A stretch of 64,000 bases of DNA, from contig CM066291.1 of NCBI GenBank assembly GCA_033816765.1, positions 3,906,001-3,970,000 on the forward strand. The letters are read 5' to 3'. The stretch comes from Nothopassalora personata. Lineage: Eukaryota; Ascomycota; Dothideomycetes; Mycosphaerellales; Mycosphaerellaceae. The notes under the pieces are model-generated. The model had not been told where the DNA came from and made no database searches. It saw only the letters and a program-made list of their open reading frames with translations. Every line of letters starts with the position of its first letter. Position 1 is the first letter of the stretch. Below, one piece after another: positions 34,218 to 44,728 of this stretch. A program made the translations under genes and the position numbers.

Positions 34218-34279
34218 GAATCGAACCCACGACCTCAAGAGTGTAGACAGCTTGCGCTCTACCACTGAGCTACCCAGCC
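34206..34279 (-). tRNA. tRNA or tRNA-derived gene inside E1, anticodon unassigned
   Basis: 74 nt fold as a cloverleaf. The acceptor stem has 7 pairs, with two G-T wobbles (34273-34279 with 34207-34213). Positions 8-9 are TA, the D arm is GCTC-AGTGGTA-GAGC, the T arm GTGGG-TTCGAAT-CCTAC, and the variable loop AGGTC. A box (TAGCTCAGTGG) and B box (GGTTCGAATCC) are near consensus. The anticodon stem is imperfect (CAAGC/TCTTG, last pair mismatched) and its loop is 9 nt (TGTCTACAC) rather than 7, so I cannot assign an amino acid; it may be a tRNA pseudogene. The 3' end overlaps the pol stop. E2 lacks it at the same place. Confidence 0.6.
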
Positions 34280-34319
34280 GATTGATAAGAACAGGGACAC
34301 AACTTACAAATAAATACCC

Positions 34320-34884
34320 TTACGAAGGAGACGGCTGAGCCACCGACGGCACCGTCTCGCCAGAAGGAGAAAGCCAGAAGTCGTCCGGAAGACCTTCGAC
34401 AGCACTCCAGGTCCAAGGAGACAAGGACAGATTGGGAGCACTAGGATCCGCGTCTGCTACAGCGTACTCCTGCGCCCCTGGATCCTCGTCTAGCAACAAC
34501 CGATCTTCCAACGAACGACCCTCCGCAACCTTCTGATCAACCGCATCCAATTGCTTACGAAGGCGCATTTCCTTTGCATGCGCTTCCATTAAGGCATCCT
34601 GCCTTTCACCAAGAATCCTCTTCGCGGTATCCAGTTCCTGCAACAATTTCTTCCGCTGAAGCGATAAGCGCTTCCACTCGCCCTCGGTTACCCTCGCATT
34701 GCAACTCTTCAGATTCCGCTGCCAGCACTCGGAACAGCGACCAGATGAGATGTGCACCTTGCACACACGGCCCTCCTTTTGACAAAGAATCACACGGACG
34801 CATCGCGGTATCACCGTCACGAAAGATCTGCTGGGCTTTCTTCTTGCGGCGAGCGGTAGATTTGGATTGGGAGGAAAAAGACAT
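34320..34884 (-). pseudogene. E1 antisense Zn2Cys6-coiled-coil gene, frameshifted
   Basis: It runs from MSFSSQSKSTARRK (ATG 34884, 77 bp from the 3' LTR) toward pol. One extra base in the A-run 34784-34786 shifts the frame inside the zinc cluster. Allowing for it, six cysteines stand at C-x2-C-x6-C-x8-C-x2-C-x7-C, the spacing of fungal binuclear zinc clusters. A charged helix follows (LQRKKLLQELDTAKRIL...RLRKQLDAVDQK), likely a coiled coil, and then a Pro/Ser-rich tail with DDFWLSPSGE. It is homologous to the intact E2 copy. Known Gal4-type proteins bind CGG triplets; any role here is inference. Confidence 0.75.
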
Positions 34885-34960
34885 CGTTGCGAGACACGAA
34901 AAGGAAGTACAAACATGACTTATGAAGCTCTGGGACAGAGCTAGGCTAAAAGGGGGATGG

Positions 34961-35369
34961 TGTTACGGTTCTGATCTGGGGCTGAAGGAAGCTAACCAAT
35001 CAGACCTCCACAATTGGTGGGCGCTTCCGCCCGAGAAGTGCTCTCTCACCCGCAGGAATAAAACCAAGGAACCGAGAGAGCAACTGAAGTGATCTCCTTG
35101 ATCTCGTTGATCTCGGTGATCTCGAGAGAGCATGGAGAGCATGGAGAGCACGGAGAGCAAACGCTCTATCTCCTTTGTATTTAGGAACGCTAGAAACCCT
35201 TATGGTTCTGATGCGTTCAACTCATGTTACTATCTCACTGATTGGAATACAACTCTTATTCCTATCATTTATCTTCGCTCAGCTTGCTTCAGCCTCTCCA
35301 AAGAATAATACCGCCACGTGACTTGACTTATCTCTCTTTTGAGACTAGCCCTGGAACGAGACAATAACA
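34961..35369 (+). repeat. E1 3' LTR, 409 bp
   Basis: Same sequence as the 5' LTR by eye, preceded by a purine-rich tract and followed by TSD ACGAG. Confidence 0.95.
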
Positions 35370-35374
35370 ACGAG

Positions 35375-35624
35375 TAGTCGAGCGGTCGGCTAGCTAGGTC
35401 GTGCTCGACCGACTAGCTAACTAACTAGGTCGTGCTCGACTAGCTAGTCGCGCTAAGACATAGCATTATATAGACGACGCTCTTTTATAAGTAGATAGAA
35501 GCCTCGTACTTAACTTATTTTAAGTATATACTATATACTATTTAGGACTACTACCTTCTTAACGTTCGAGACATTACTATAAAGAACTAAGCCCGGTTAG
35601 GATAACGTATAGCGGTTCCTAACA
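35375..35624 (+). repeat. E3 5' LTR, right part
   Basis: Continuation of 28311-28356 after E1. It contains palindromic CTAGCTAG/GGTCGTGCTCGACC motifs (about 35375-35455) and ends TCCTAACA. It matches the 3' LTR parts 44769-44958 and 45305-45370. Confidence 0.85.
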
Positions 35625-35689
35625 ACTTTAAGTACTACTACTAGGGCCCTTTATATATATCTAGGAGAGACGCTACCCGGAGTCCGTTA

Positions 35690-36274
35690 CGATAAACGCT
35701 ATAGTTAACTAGTATTACGGAACGAATAAGCGAAATGTCGATTATAGGAAGTAGTAAGAACAACACTCCTATAGGTATGCTAAACCTATTAGACTACTAC
35801 CGTACACCTAAAGTATCTACGCCGGAGACGTTCGACGGGACTAAGGACAAACTAGAGGCTTTTTAACTATAGGTTTAGTTATACCTTTACTTTAACGTAT
35901 ACTAGTTTTAAGGCAAGGCTAGTAAGGTCTCATACGCCGTATCCTTCCTACGAGGAAAAGCAGCTAGAGGATTCTAACTATACCTTAAGGACTAGCTATA
36001 TAACTAGGGCGAGGGAGAAATACCGAAAACGGAAACTCGAAAAATTTTCTACGACTATAACGAGTTTAAGACGAAACTAAATAATCTATACGGGATACCT
36101 AACGAGGAGATATACGCCGACCGATATATCCGATAACTTTGATAGACGTATTTAGTTACCGTCTACGCTTTAGAATTCTAAGGATATACCGCCGACCTAG
36201 AATAGAACGACGTAGTATTACGATCGTAGTTCTACCTCGGGCTAAAGGACAACGTTAAAGCCGAACTATCCCAA
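35690..36274 (+). pseudogene. E3 gag remnant, N-terminal part
   Basis: RIP-decayed but recognisable Gag: a TPETFDGTKDKLEAF-like region, SYAVSFLRGKAARGF, and at the break LGLKDNVKAELS, equivalent to RRGLKDSVKDELM of E1. Stops replace likely Trp and Gln codons. E2 interrupts it at 36274; it continues at 43648. Confidence 0.75.
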
Positions 36275-36800
36275 TGTTACGGATCGGATTGGGCCTGCAA
36301 CCGCAAGCCAATCAGATACCTCACAGTTAAGCGGGCGCAGCCGCTGCAAAGTGTGTTACGGATCGGATTGGGCCTGCAACCGCAAGCCAATCAGATACCT
36401 CACAGTTAAGCGGGCGCAGCCGCTGCAAAGTGCTCTGCTGATCTGCTTGATCTGTCGAACAGATCAACAGATCAGAGCAGAGTACGACGCGAGACGATCT
36501 GCTGCTCTGTTTGATCTGTCGAACAGATCAACGGATCAAACAGATCAAGACTATGAATCTCCTTTGTATTTAGGAGCGCTGAGAATCCCTTATGGCTTCG
36601 AGGCGTTCAACTCACTGTTCAATATCACTGTTTGGAATACACCACAACCCAACCTCTGCCTCATTGTTTCTTGAGCCTTTGTAAGGTCAAGACACTACTG
36701 CTTCATCACTCTCCCTCAAACTTCCCATCGGCCCGAGAACAAACCCGATTGAGCTTGTCTTCTTGACTTGTGATATCATTAGGTTATACCAAACCTAACA
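36275..36800 (+). repeat. E2 5' LTR, 526 bp, with internal 79-bp duplication
   Basis: The first 79 bp (36275-36353) are repeated directly from 36354, so TGTTACGGATCGG occurs twice. It then has inverted repeats built from GATCTG/CAGATC (about 36435-36550). GGCGTTCAA at 36602-36610 is complementary to 36804-36812, just downstream of the LTR. Ends CCTAACA. Confidence 0.95.
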
Positions 36801-36819
36801 GCTTTGAACGCCCTCTACG

Positions 36820-39113
36820 ATGGGAGACCGACAGAGTGAACGGGGAACACCCGCCCCCAGTGAAGCAGGCAGAGCCCGACGACCTCAGACCGCAAACGAT
36901 GCTATCAATGCCTTGGCTACTCATACAGGCAACGACACCCTCAAGGTTGGCAAGCCAGAATTCTATTATGGCGATCGAGACAAGTTCGACACTTGGGTTG
37001 CTCAGATGGATATGTACTTCTTGTTCAACTCCATGGCTGAGAACCTCAAGCCTGTCTTTGCCACTACCTTCCTGAGAGGACGAGCACAGCATTGGGTCAA
37101 ACCCTTCCTTAGGACCTACCTGGACAGCAACGGCAACGACAACGCTAACGGGATCTTTACGTCTTACGGTCATCTCAAGAGCGCGATGAAGAGCGTCTTT
37201 GGCATCTCGAACGAGGTTGCTACTGCTGTACGCGTCATCCAACATCTGACCCAGAAGACATCCACTGCCGACTACGCTGCCAAATTCCAGGAGTACGCCC
37301 AGCTTACTGATTGGGACGACGAAGCACTTCAAGTCATGTACCGGAGAGGATTGAAGGAGCATGTCAAGGATGAGTTAATGAGGGACGGTCGAAGGATCGA
37401 TGACCTGGGATCTCTGGTCAAGGTCACGATCGATCTTGACGACAGACTCTACGAGAGAGCTCTAGAGCGACGATACGACTCCAAAGTATCCGGAAGAGCC
37501 GGATTTACCCCAGGCTACGACAATCGTAACAAGGGCTTTAGCGACAACTACAGTAAGCCCAGAAACAAGCCATACTACGGACCACAGCCAATGGAGCTCG
37601 ACGTCACCGAAAGGGGTCGCAAGATCAGGAACAGCAAGGGGAACAGAAGACCCCCGAGCTCAGGAAAGGAAACACGAACCTGCTATGGATGTGGCAAACC
37701 TGGCCACCTAGCAAGGGACTGTCGCGGTAAGAATATGGTGCGCCGCGAACAGTTCAACACGATGCAACGACGAACTAGTAAACTTGAGAGCAGTGTCGGG
37801 TCTCCAGAAGACACCGACTATACTCAAGGAGTGGAGGAGAGAGCTAGCGAAGGAAGCACAGAGCCTCTCCTGGACCCCTCACAGGGACGAGGAGGATACC
37901 ATGGGCAACAGATGACGGTCATTTCATCTGAATTGCGAAACCAACCACAACAGTTCAACATGATGACACGAGGTCACACCAATTCCCCACGAGGACCTAT
38001 ACGAATGATCTTTCCAGACCACCCGGATGCGCAAGGAACCTGGGAACAACTCACTACAGTAGTGAGGGAACGATTCCCAGAACACGCGCGACAACGACAA
38101 GCGTGGCTCGACATTACACATAAGATCCTACAGGTCATAGAGGACTTCCCCAACGTAACGGAAGAACCCTACAGAAGTCAACGACGCGAACTCCTGACGT
38201 TCTATGAAGGAGCCCGCCAAGAAGTCCTACGACTGGACCGAACAAGGGAATTTGGAATGATGACAAGAAGAGTCGACTACGAGATCGAATCCGAATCTCG
38301 AAATGGTCACGGAAGCCTTCATTGGCGATTCTGTTACCAAGACTCGTGTCAGGTTCACTACTCCGCCAAGTTAGGAGCAGGGTATTGGCCTCAGCAGCCG
38401 CGAGGAACCCTGGGAGCGCAACACAGGCAGGATGCCAAGCTCCAGGAAGTGGACGTCGACGAATCCTGCTTCGACGACGAGGACAAGGAAACCAGGACCC
38501 AGGATGGAACGGATCGTGGTCACCCGAACCACAGGAAGAAAGTCAAGAAACCACCGGGCTGGACAACATCCAAGAAGAACAGGATCCGGAAGAATCAAGC
38601 GACGAAGATTCCTCCGAAGGAGAAGAGAGCGACACCGACGACGACAACGAAGTCCAAACGTTTACTATGGACGCACCAAAAATGATCTTCGAATTACTCG
38701 TACATGTAATTCGGAGAAGCGAAGAAGTCTTCCCAAAGATACAGCGACGACGCTACCTGCACCCAGAACAGTTCGATCTAATGCTCGACACGATGCGAGG
38801 GATGGTCTGGAGACACCCCATCGTGGAACACGACAACGATAGCGCCAAGATCGTACAGGAGCGACCACCCATTGGAAGCAAGATGACCGCATTTGGATAC
38901 ATCACGCCGTCAGGAATAACGATCACGAATGAACTTAGGAAGTCAGTTCAGCACGTGAAAGCACTCTACTCAGAAACGCAGAAGATCCAGGAACGCAACA
39001 ACAGAGAAGCATGGAGACCAGGAGCTTCGCTACAGGTTCAAGCCGAAGCCTTGCGACACGAAATGCAACGTTCTACCCACGCATCGGGAAAAGGATCGAC
39101 TCCCCAGGAATGA
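36820..39113 (+). pseudogene. gag: E2 Gag, one frameshift
   Basis: The first frame runs from MGDRQSERGTP with capsid-like FYYGDRDKFDTWVAQMDMYF, a CCHC knuckle (CYGCGKPGHLARDC, about 37681-37722) and the extra 99 residues that E1 lacks. Near 38490-38492 one base is missing relative to E1, so the acidic tail (NQDPGWNGSWSPEPQ...) is read in the next frame, up to TGA 39111-39113. That TGA overlaps the pol ATG as ATGA. The first frame ends early at 38685. A programmed frameshift is possible but E1 argues for a mutation. Confidence 0.85.
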
Positions 39114-42100
39114 GCGACCAAAGGGAGTTATGCAACACTACACAGGCTCAAGCATCAACAACAGTGTTTCGAACGAAGATTATCGTCAACGGGCAACGGA
39201 CATATGCCATGATAGATTCCGGAGCGAGCGGGAACTTTGCCTCCGAATCATTTGTCAAACGACACGGATTAGCTACCCGAAGAAAGGAAGAGGGGTATGA
39301 ATTGATCGCGGTAGACGGATCATCCTTACCCAGTGTGGAGCGCGAGACGATACCGCTGCCACTTGCAATCCAACAGCACCACGAGGAAATCACCTTGGAT
39401 GTTACTGACATGGCCAGTCATGACATCGTACTTGGGATGCCTTGGTTGAGAAAGCACAACCCAGTAATCGACTGGAGAAGAGGAGTACTCAGGTTTGAAC
39501 AATGCGATTGCGTTATCGACATTGAACCTACGCAGCGGCAGCGTTCGCTGGTAGATGAGGTAAGACAGCTAAATAGGATACAGCTTGCACCGACTAGAAG
39601 GACAGAAGAACCACCTTCGACTGGGATAGACACCGACTTGGGGCAGTTGGGTCATGACATCACCGGAACGGATGGAAGTAACGCACCATCGAAGAATACC
39701 AACATTTCGGAGTTGGATATTCCCAAAGAATATCGCAAGTGGTCGCGACTCTTTGAAGAGGAAAGAGGCAGGGACGCCTTACCTAAACACGCACCATGGG
39801 ATCATAAGATAAACATTCAGCCAGGAAAAGAGCCTCCATGGGGACCCCTATATCAAATGTCCGAAAAAGAGCTCCAGACCTTACGGGAATGGCTGAAGGA
39901 GAAGCTAGCGAAAGGTTGGATACAGCGGTCCACCTCAAGCGCAGGCGCTCCATGCATGTTCGTTCCAAAACCAAACGGGAAACTACGACTCGTACAAGAC
40001 TACCGGAAGTTGAACGAGATCACGATCAAAAACCGATATCCGCTACCGAACATCGAAGAAGCACAGGACAGATTAACCGGATCAGACTGGTACACCAAGA
40101 TCGACCTACGAGATGCCTTCTACGCTATACGAATGGCGGAAGGAGAAGAATGGAAAACCGCTTTCAGAACACGATACGGACTATACGAGTTTAAGGTCAT
40201 GCCAATGGGATTGACCAACGCACCCGCATCCTGCCAGGACCTTGTCAACGAAACACTTAGAGACCTACTCGACGTATGCGTCATCGCATATATGGACGAC
40301 ATACTGGTCTATACCAAAGGATCCCTCCAGGAGCACATCAAGCAAGTCCAGGACGTATTTGAACGGCTCACCGGAGCAGGGTTCAAGACAGCACCAGAGA
40401 AATGCGAGTTCCACAGGAAAGAAGTCAAATTCTTGGGCTTCATCATCAGCACCACGGGGATCGCGATCGACCCTGCAAAGACACAATCGATCAGAGAATG
40501 GCCAGAACCAAAGTCAGTCAAGGACGTACAATCGTTCCTTGGACTAGCCAACTACAACCGGAAATTCATCAAGGACTATTCGAAAACAGCAGCACCAATG
40601 ACGATGCTTACGAGGAAAGACGTCAACTGGAAATGGGGAAAGGAACAATCTGACGCGTTCCAACGACTCAAGGAGCAATGCGTGTCAGCCCCCACGCTTC
40701 GACTATTCGATGGTAGCAAGGAAGTCCACATCGAGACCGACGCGTCCGATATGGCAATAGGCGCATGTCTAACACAGACACACGATGGGAAGCGACACCC
40801 AGTAGCCTATTACTCCCGAAAAATGACCACGGCGGAACAGAACTACGACATCCATGACAAGGAACTTCTAGCCATAGTTGCTGCCATGCAACATTGGAGA
40901 GTATACGTCGAAGGACCACCAAAGTTAACGATTCTATCAGACCACAAGAATCTCACATACTTTACGACAACAAAGGAACTTACCCGAAGGCAAGCCCGCT
41001 GGTCGGAGCTGCTGGGACAGTACAAGTTCGAGATCAAATATACTCCAGGGACAGAGAACGGCCGCGCCGACGCGCTGAGCCGAAGAAGCGACTACATGGA
41101 AGGAAAAGAACCAGTGCAACACAAGATACTCAAGACAAACCCCGACAGAAGTCTTAGTGCCAACACGAAAGAGTTCAACAACATCGTGCGGATACTACGC
41201 GACACAGAAGAACAATTCCCAATATCGCAAGGGAAATACCAAGTGCCAAAGGACCGAGAGGAAGAATGTATACGACAACATCACGACGATCCGCTGTACG
41301 GACACCCTGGAACAACGAAAACAGTGGACCTCATACAACGCAGCTTCTCATTTCCACAGATGAGACAAAAAGTGCTACGCTACGTCAAACGCTGTGTACA
41401 CTGTCAACAGAACAAGGCTGCCCGACATGCAAAATACGGTCACCTTCAATTCAGGACTCCTCCTACGAAACCATGGGACGAAGTCACGATGGATTTCATC
41501 ACCAAACTCCCCATCTCACGGGATCAAGTCACCGAACAACCCTACGACATGATACTGGTCATGGTTGACAGACTTACAAAGTATACACACTTCATCGCAG
41601 CATCAGAGACATACACTGCAGAACAGCTCGGATACTTGATACTGGACAGGTTGATCCGATACCATGGATTCCCAGAAGTTTTCATCACGGACAGAGACAA
41701 GCTGTTCACTTCCAATTACTGGAAAACACTCATGGGAACAATCGGCATCAAACATAAACTGTCAACAGCCTACCATCCGGAGACCGACGGACAAACGGAA
41801 AGAGCAAATCAAACCTTGGAACAATATCTACGGCACTACATCAACCATACACAAGACAATTGGGTTTCACTGCTGCCAATGGCACAGATTGCACTGAACA
41901 ACCACAAATCAGAGACAACTTCTACGACGCCATTCTATGCGAACTTTGGAAAGGATCCTAACCTGTTTGGAGAACCTGGATTCCACCCACAGGCCGAAAG
42001 AGCAATCGTGACGACGGATACTCTTAAGGAAGTGCACAAAGAAGCGCAAAAAGCGATCACGGATGCACAACATAAACTGTCTCACCAACGACAAGATGGC

Positions 42101-42583
42101 AGAAAAATGGCGCCTCTGCTTAAAGAGGGGGATAAGGTCTATCTCCTCACAAAAAACTTGAAAACAAGGAGACAGACCAAGAAGCTGGATCATGTCAAGG
42201 TCGGACCATTTTTCATTGACAGAATCGTCGGACCAGTCAACTACCGCCTACGCCTACCACCCGACGCAAAGATCCACCCAGTCTTCCATGTTTCCAGGCT
42301 GGAACCCGCGGACGCCGAAACACCTTGCCAAGAGAACTTCCATTTCGAGCCGGAAGCAGAGAACGAATTCGAAGTCGAAAAAATCCTGAACAAGAAAGGT
42401 CAGCGATACCTTGTCAAGTGGAAAGGATACGACGAATCAGAAAATACCTGGGAACCGAGAGAGAACCTCAAGAATTGCCGGGTGCTCCTGATGGAGTACC
42501 TCCGACACCAGAAGAAACCCGGAGCGAAGAAGGACCGTACAACCAGAAATCCGACGACACGTCGTATCCCTGATCGACCATGA
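39110..42583 (+). CDS. pol: E2 Pol: protease, RT, RNase H, integrase, chromodomain
   Basis: 1157 residues from ATG 39110, which overlaps the gag stop (ATGA). Protease MIDSGASGNF, RT LVQDYRKLNEIT with YMDD at 40289, Ty3-type RNase H (ETDASDMAIGACL, DKELLAIV), integrase HHCC (GHPGTTKTV...CVHCQQN) and core MDFITKLP, FITDRDKLF, HPETDGQTERANQ, chromodomain ILNKKGQRYLVKWKGYDESENTWEP. The C terminus is about 25 residues longer and more basic than in E1 and overlaps the antisense gene by 116 bp. Apparently intact. Confidence 0.95.
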   Translation: MSDQRELCNTTQAQASTTVFRTKIIVNGQRTYAMIDSGASGNFASESFVKRHGLATRRKEEGYELIAVDGSSLPSVERETIPLPLAIQQHHEEITLDVTDMASHDIVLGMPWLRKHNPVIDWRRGVLRFEQCDCVIDIEPTQRQRSLVDEVRQLNRIQLAPTRRTEEPPSTGIDTDLGQLGHDITGTDGSNAPSKNTNISELDIPKEYRKWSRLFEEERGRDALPKHAPWDHKINIQPGKEPPWGPLYQMSEKELQTLREWLKEKLAKGWIQRSTSSAGAPCMFVPKPNGKLRLVQDYRKLNEITIKNRYPLPNIEEAQDRLTGSDWYTKIDLRDAFYAIRMAEGEEWKTAFRTRYGLYEFKVMPMGLTNAPASCQDLVNETLRDLLDVCVIAYMDDILVYTKGSLQEHIKQVQDVFERLTGAGFKTAPEKCEFHRKEVKFLGFIISTTGIAIDPAKTQSIREWPEPKSVKDVQSFLGLANYNRKFIKDYSKTAAPMTMLTRKDVNWKWGKEQSDAFQRLKEQCVSAPTLRLFDGSKEVHIETDASDMAIGACLTQTHDGKRHPVAYYSRKMTTAEQNYDIHDKELLAIVAAMQHWRVYVEGPPKLTILSDHKNLTYFTTTKELTRRQARWSELLGQYKFEIKYTPGTENGRADALSRRSDYMEGKEPVQHKILKTNPDRSLSANTKEFNNIVRILRDTEEQFPISQGKYQVPKDREEECIRQHHDDPLYGHPGTTKTVDLIQRSFSFPQMRQKVLRYVKRCVHCQQNKAARHAKYGHLQFRTPPTKPWDEVTMDFITKLPISRDQVTEQPYDMILVMVDRLTKYTHFIAASETYTAEQLGYLILDRLIRYHGFPEVFITDRDKLFTSNYWKTLMGTIGIKHKLSTAYHPETDGQTERANQTLEQYLRHYINHTQDNWVSLLPMAQIALNNHKSETTSTTPFYANFGKDPNLFGEPGFHPQAERAIVTTDTLKEVHKEAQKAITDAQHKLSHQRQDGRKMAPLLKEGDKVYLLTKNLKTRRQTKKLDHVKVGPFFIDRIVGPVNYRLRLPPDAKIHPVFHVSRLEPADAETPCQENFHFEPEAENEFEVEKILNKKGQRYLVKWKGYDESENTWEPRENLKNCRVLLMEYLRHQKKPGAKKDRTTRNPTTRRIPDRP

Positions 42584-43028
42584 GCCCCCAGGTGTTAGGA
42601 GACAGGTGAAAGTCCAGCGACTCCTGCTGCTCCAGCTCCGACAAGGCTGCGGACTCCACAGCAATGGCCTCGTCGGCTCTCTGATCCACGAGCTCCATCT
42701 GCTTCCGAAGCCGCTCCTCCTTTGCGTATGCAGTGTTCAGAGTCTCCCGAGCACGCTCTTGAGCCTCGCGGGCCTCCTTAATCTGCCTCTCCAACTTCTT
42801 CTTCTCACCGATCAGACGATCGAACTCGGAACGCGACACCTTCACGTCACAACGAACGTTGCGACGCACACACTCGTTGCACCGCCCCGACGACACGTGT
42901 ACCTTGCACACGCGCGAATGCGCTCGACAGTTGGAACAAGACCGAACCATTATCTCTCCAAAACTTTCGATCGTTTCTGCTAACTTGAGGCGACGAGAGG
43001 TGCTGGATGAAGATGACACCTTTGGCAT
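42468..43028 (-). CDS. E2 antisense Zn2Cys6-coiled-coil protein (intact)
   Basis: 186 residues, start ATG 43028, only 88 bp from the 3' LTR and reading back into pol. Residues about 30-62 contain six cysteines at C-x2-C-x6-C-x8-C-x2-C-x6-C, which satisfies the Gal4-type binuclear zinc cluster rule C-x2-C-x6-C-x5-12-C-x2-C-x6-8-C. A long charged helix follows (FDRLIGEKKKLERQIKEARE... to LRKQMELVDQRADEAI), a probable coiled-coil dimerisation region, again the Gal4 arrangement. The tail is acidic with Leu/Phe/Trp (LEQQESLDFHLSPNTWG, SSDFWLYGPS), similar to activation segments. It is probably transcribed from within the 3' LTR on the antisense strand. Function as a transcriptional regulator is inference. 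Confidence 0.8.
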   Translation of the reverse strand: MPKVSSSSSTSRRLKLAETIESFGEIMVRSCSNCRAHSRVCKVHVSSGRCNECVRRNVRCDVKVSRSEFDRLIGEKKKLERQIKEAREAQERARETLNTAYAKEERLRKQMELVDQRADEAIAVESAALSELEQQESLDFHLSPNTWGLMVDQGYDVSSDFWLYGPSSLRVSSGVGGTPSGAPGNS

Positions 43029-43116
43029 GATGAGAACATGGACAAAGAAACGACGACGGCCGAGGCAACAGAGTTATGACCTCAGCTCGTGGCGAGCTAG
43101 GCTAAGAGGGGGATGG

Positions 43117-43642
43117 TGTTACGGATCGGATTGGGCCTGCAACCGCAAGCCAATCAGATACCTCACAGTTAAGCGGGCGCAGCCGCTGCAAAGTGTGTTA
43201 CGGATCGGATTGGGCCTGCAACCGCAAGCCAATCAGATACCTCACAGTTAAGCGGGCGCAGCCGCTGCAAAGTGCTCTGCTGATCTGCTTGATCTGTCGA
43301 ACAGATCAACAGATCAGAGCAGAGTACGACGCGAGACGATCTGCTGCTCTGTTTGATCTGTCGAACAGATCAACGGATCAAACAGATCAAGACTATGAAT
43401 CTCCTTTGTATTTAGGAGCGCTGAGAATCCCTTATGGCTTCGAGGCGTTCAACTCACTGTTCAATATCACTGTTTGGAATACACCACAACCCAACCTCTG
43501 CCTCATTGTTTCTTGAGCCTTTGTAAGGTCAAGACACTACTGCTTCATCACTCTCCCTCAAACTTCCCATCGGCCCGAGAACAAACCCGATTGAGCTTGT
43601 CTTCTTGACTTGTGATATCATTAGGTTATACCAAACCTAACA
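43117..43642 (+). repeat. E2 3' LTR, 526 bp
   Basis: Same as the 5' LTR including the 79-bp duplication; preceded by the polypurine tract aagagggggatgg and followed by TSD CCCAA. Confidence 0.95.
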
Positions 43643-43647
43643 CCCAA

Positions 43648-44130
43648 AACGCTAGCGTTATTACGCTAGGGGCGATAATTAAGGTAGTAAAGGAGATCGA
43701 CGAAAGGCTCTAGGATTTAAGGTACGACTAATTCGTATAGCCTAGAGACTAGAGACCCGCTATAGGCGGAAGAGGGGGCTTTAAGGCTAGAAGTTAGGAC
43801 CCTAACGGTTACGGAGACCTAATAGAATTAGACGTAACGGAGCGTAGGATAGGAAGGGGGCTAAAGAGTAAAGGCTCTACCTACTACGTATATAGCGAGT
43901 AAGGTTACTATATAAGAAACTATAAGAAAAAGAACATAGTTAGCCGCGAGTTTAACGTAATAATTCGCGAAGAGAAAATATACTAGGAATACGAGAACTT
44001 CTTCTCGAAATCTACCTAGTAGAAACAACCTAATAACGATAAGGCATTAAATAGCGGCTTCTTAATTTAATAGCCTAGGACATAGAAGTTAATACAACGA
44101 CATAGAAACACGACTATTAGATACTACAAC
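43648..44130 (+). pseudogene. E3 gag remnant, C-terminal part
   Basis: Continues the E3 Gag after E2: IIKVVKEIDERL, a degraded zinc knuckle (Cys codons changed to Tyr codons) and SREFNVI, equivalent to RREQFNMM in E1. No pol follows. Confidence 0.7.
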
Positions 44131-44700
44131 TTACGACGGATAGCTATCGGGCTACGAGAAAGGAGAAGCAACGCCGGCTTTGAGAAGGTTATCCTCTAGA
44201 CCGGGGAAGTCCGATAACTTAGGATTGTTAGGGTCGAATTTAGTATTAGCCGCTAGATAGCGTACCTATTCTTCTACCTTCCTATTATTTTCGTTACGGA
44301 CCTTCCGGTTTCGCTCGATATAGTAACGGATTTTATCTACTCGACGAAGTAAGGTAAGAGCCTACGCGGTTATCCTTTCCGCGTCCTTCTCGTCCTTCGC
44401 GATCTTCTCGGATAGCTCGTTAATAACCTGGTCTAACCGGCTAAGGGAGGTCAAGACGTAAGGAGTGCCGTTACGTATACACTTAGCGTAAGACATAATA
44501 TAGAAATCGGCGATAATAATATAGTGAGAGTTAGTTTTAGCACAATTCTCGTAAGGAAGTAGCGGGAAGAAGGGATTCGTAAAGATACGTACGAGACGAC
44601 GGTTATAGGATAAAGTACTCGTAGAGGGTATAGCGAAGTTAGAATTACGGAGGAAATTTAGGTAGACAACGCTCTTTATAACTAATAACACGTAATTGCT
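44130..44700 (-). pseudogene. E3 antisense Zn2Cys6-coiled-coil gene, RIP-decayed
   Basis: The longest open piece is 44362-44691. Reading Tyr codons as former Cys codons, the spacing is C-x2-C-x6-C-x10-C-x2-C-x6-C around YENCAKTNSHY and YAKCIRNGTPY. A charged helix follows (LDQVINELSEKIAKDEKDAERI), as in E2. The start region is about 30-40 bp from the 3' LTR and its ATG is lost. The sequence is diverged from E1/E2 but has the same place, orientation and architecture. Confidence 0.65.
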
Positions 44701-44728
44701 AGGACATCGATCCTAGAGGGGGGGATAG

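Larger units (their letters stand above)
28357..35369 (+). mobile_element. E1: young gypsy/chromodomain LTR retrotransposon
   Basis: 7,013 bp, flanked by the 5-bp TSD ACGAG (28352-28356 and 35370-35374), with 409-bp LTRs in which I see no difference. Order: 5' LTR, gag, pol (PR-RT-RH-IN-chromodomain), tRNA-like gene on the minus strand, antisense zinc-cluster gene, polypurine tract (aaaagggggatgg before 34961), 3' LTR. It inserted into the 5' LTR of E3. No RIP signature. gag and pol are open, so it may be recently active. Confidence 0.95.
36275..43642 (+). mobile_element. E2: young gypsy/chromodomain LTR retrotransposon with intact antisense gene
   Basis: 7,368 bp, TSD CCCAA (36270-36274 and 43643-43647), 526-bp LTRs indistinguishable by eye. 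Same layout as E1 and clearly related in gag and pol, but with a different U3. It inserted into E3 gag. No RIP. gag carries one frameshift, so this copy would need complementation in trans. Confidence 0.95.

Noticed and set aside
42606..42983. + strand frame of 125 codons over the E2 antisense gene
   Set aside because: Sense-strand shadow of the zinc-cluster gene; it has no domain, whereas the minus strand has the ordered cysteines and coiled coil.
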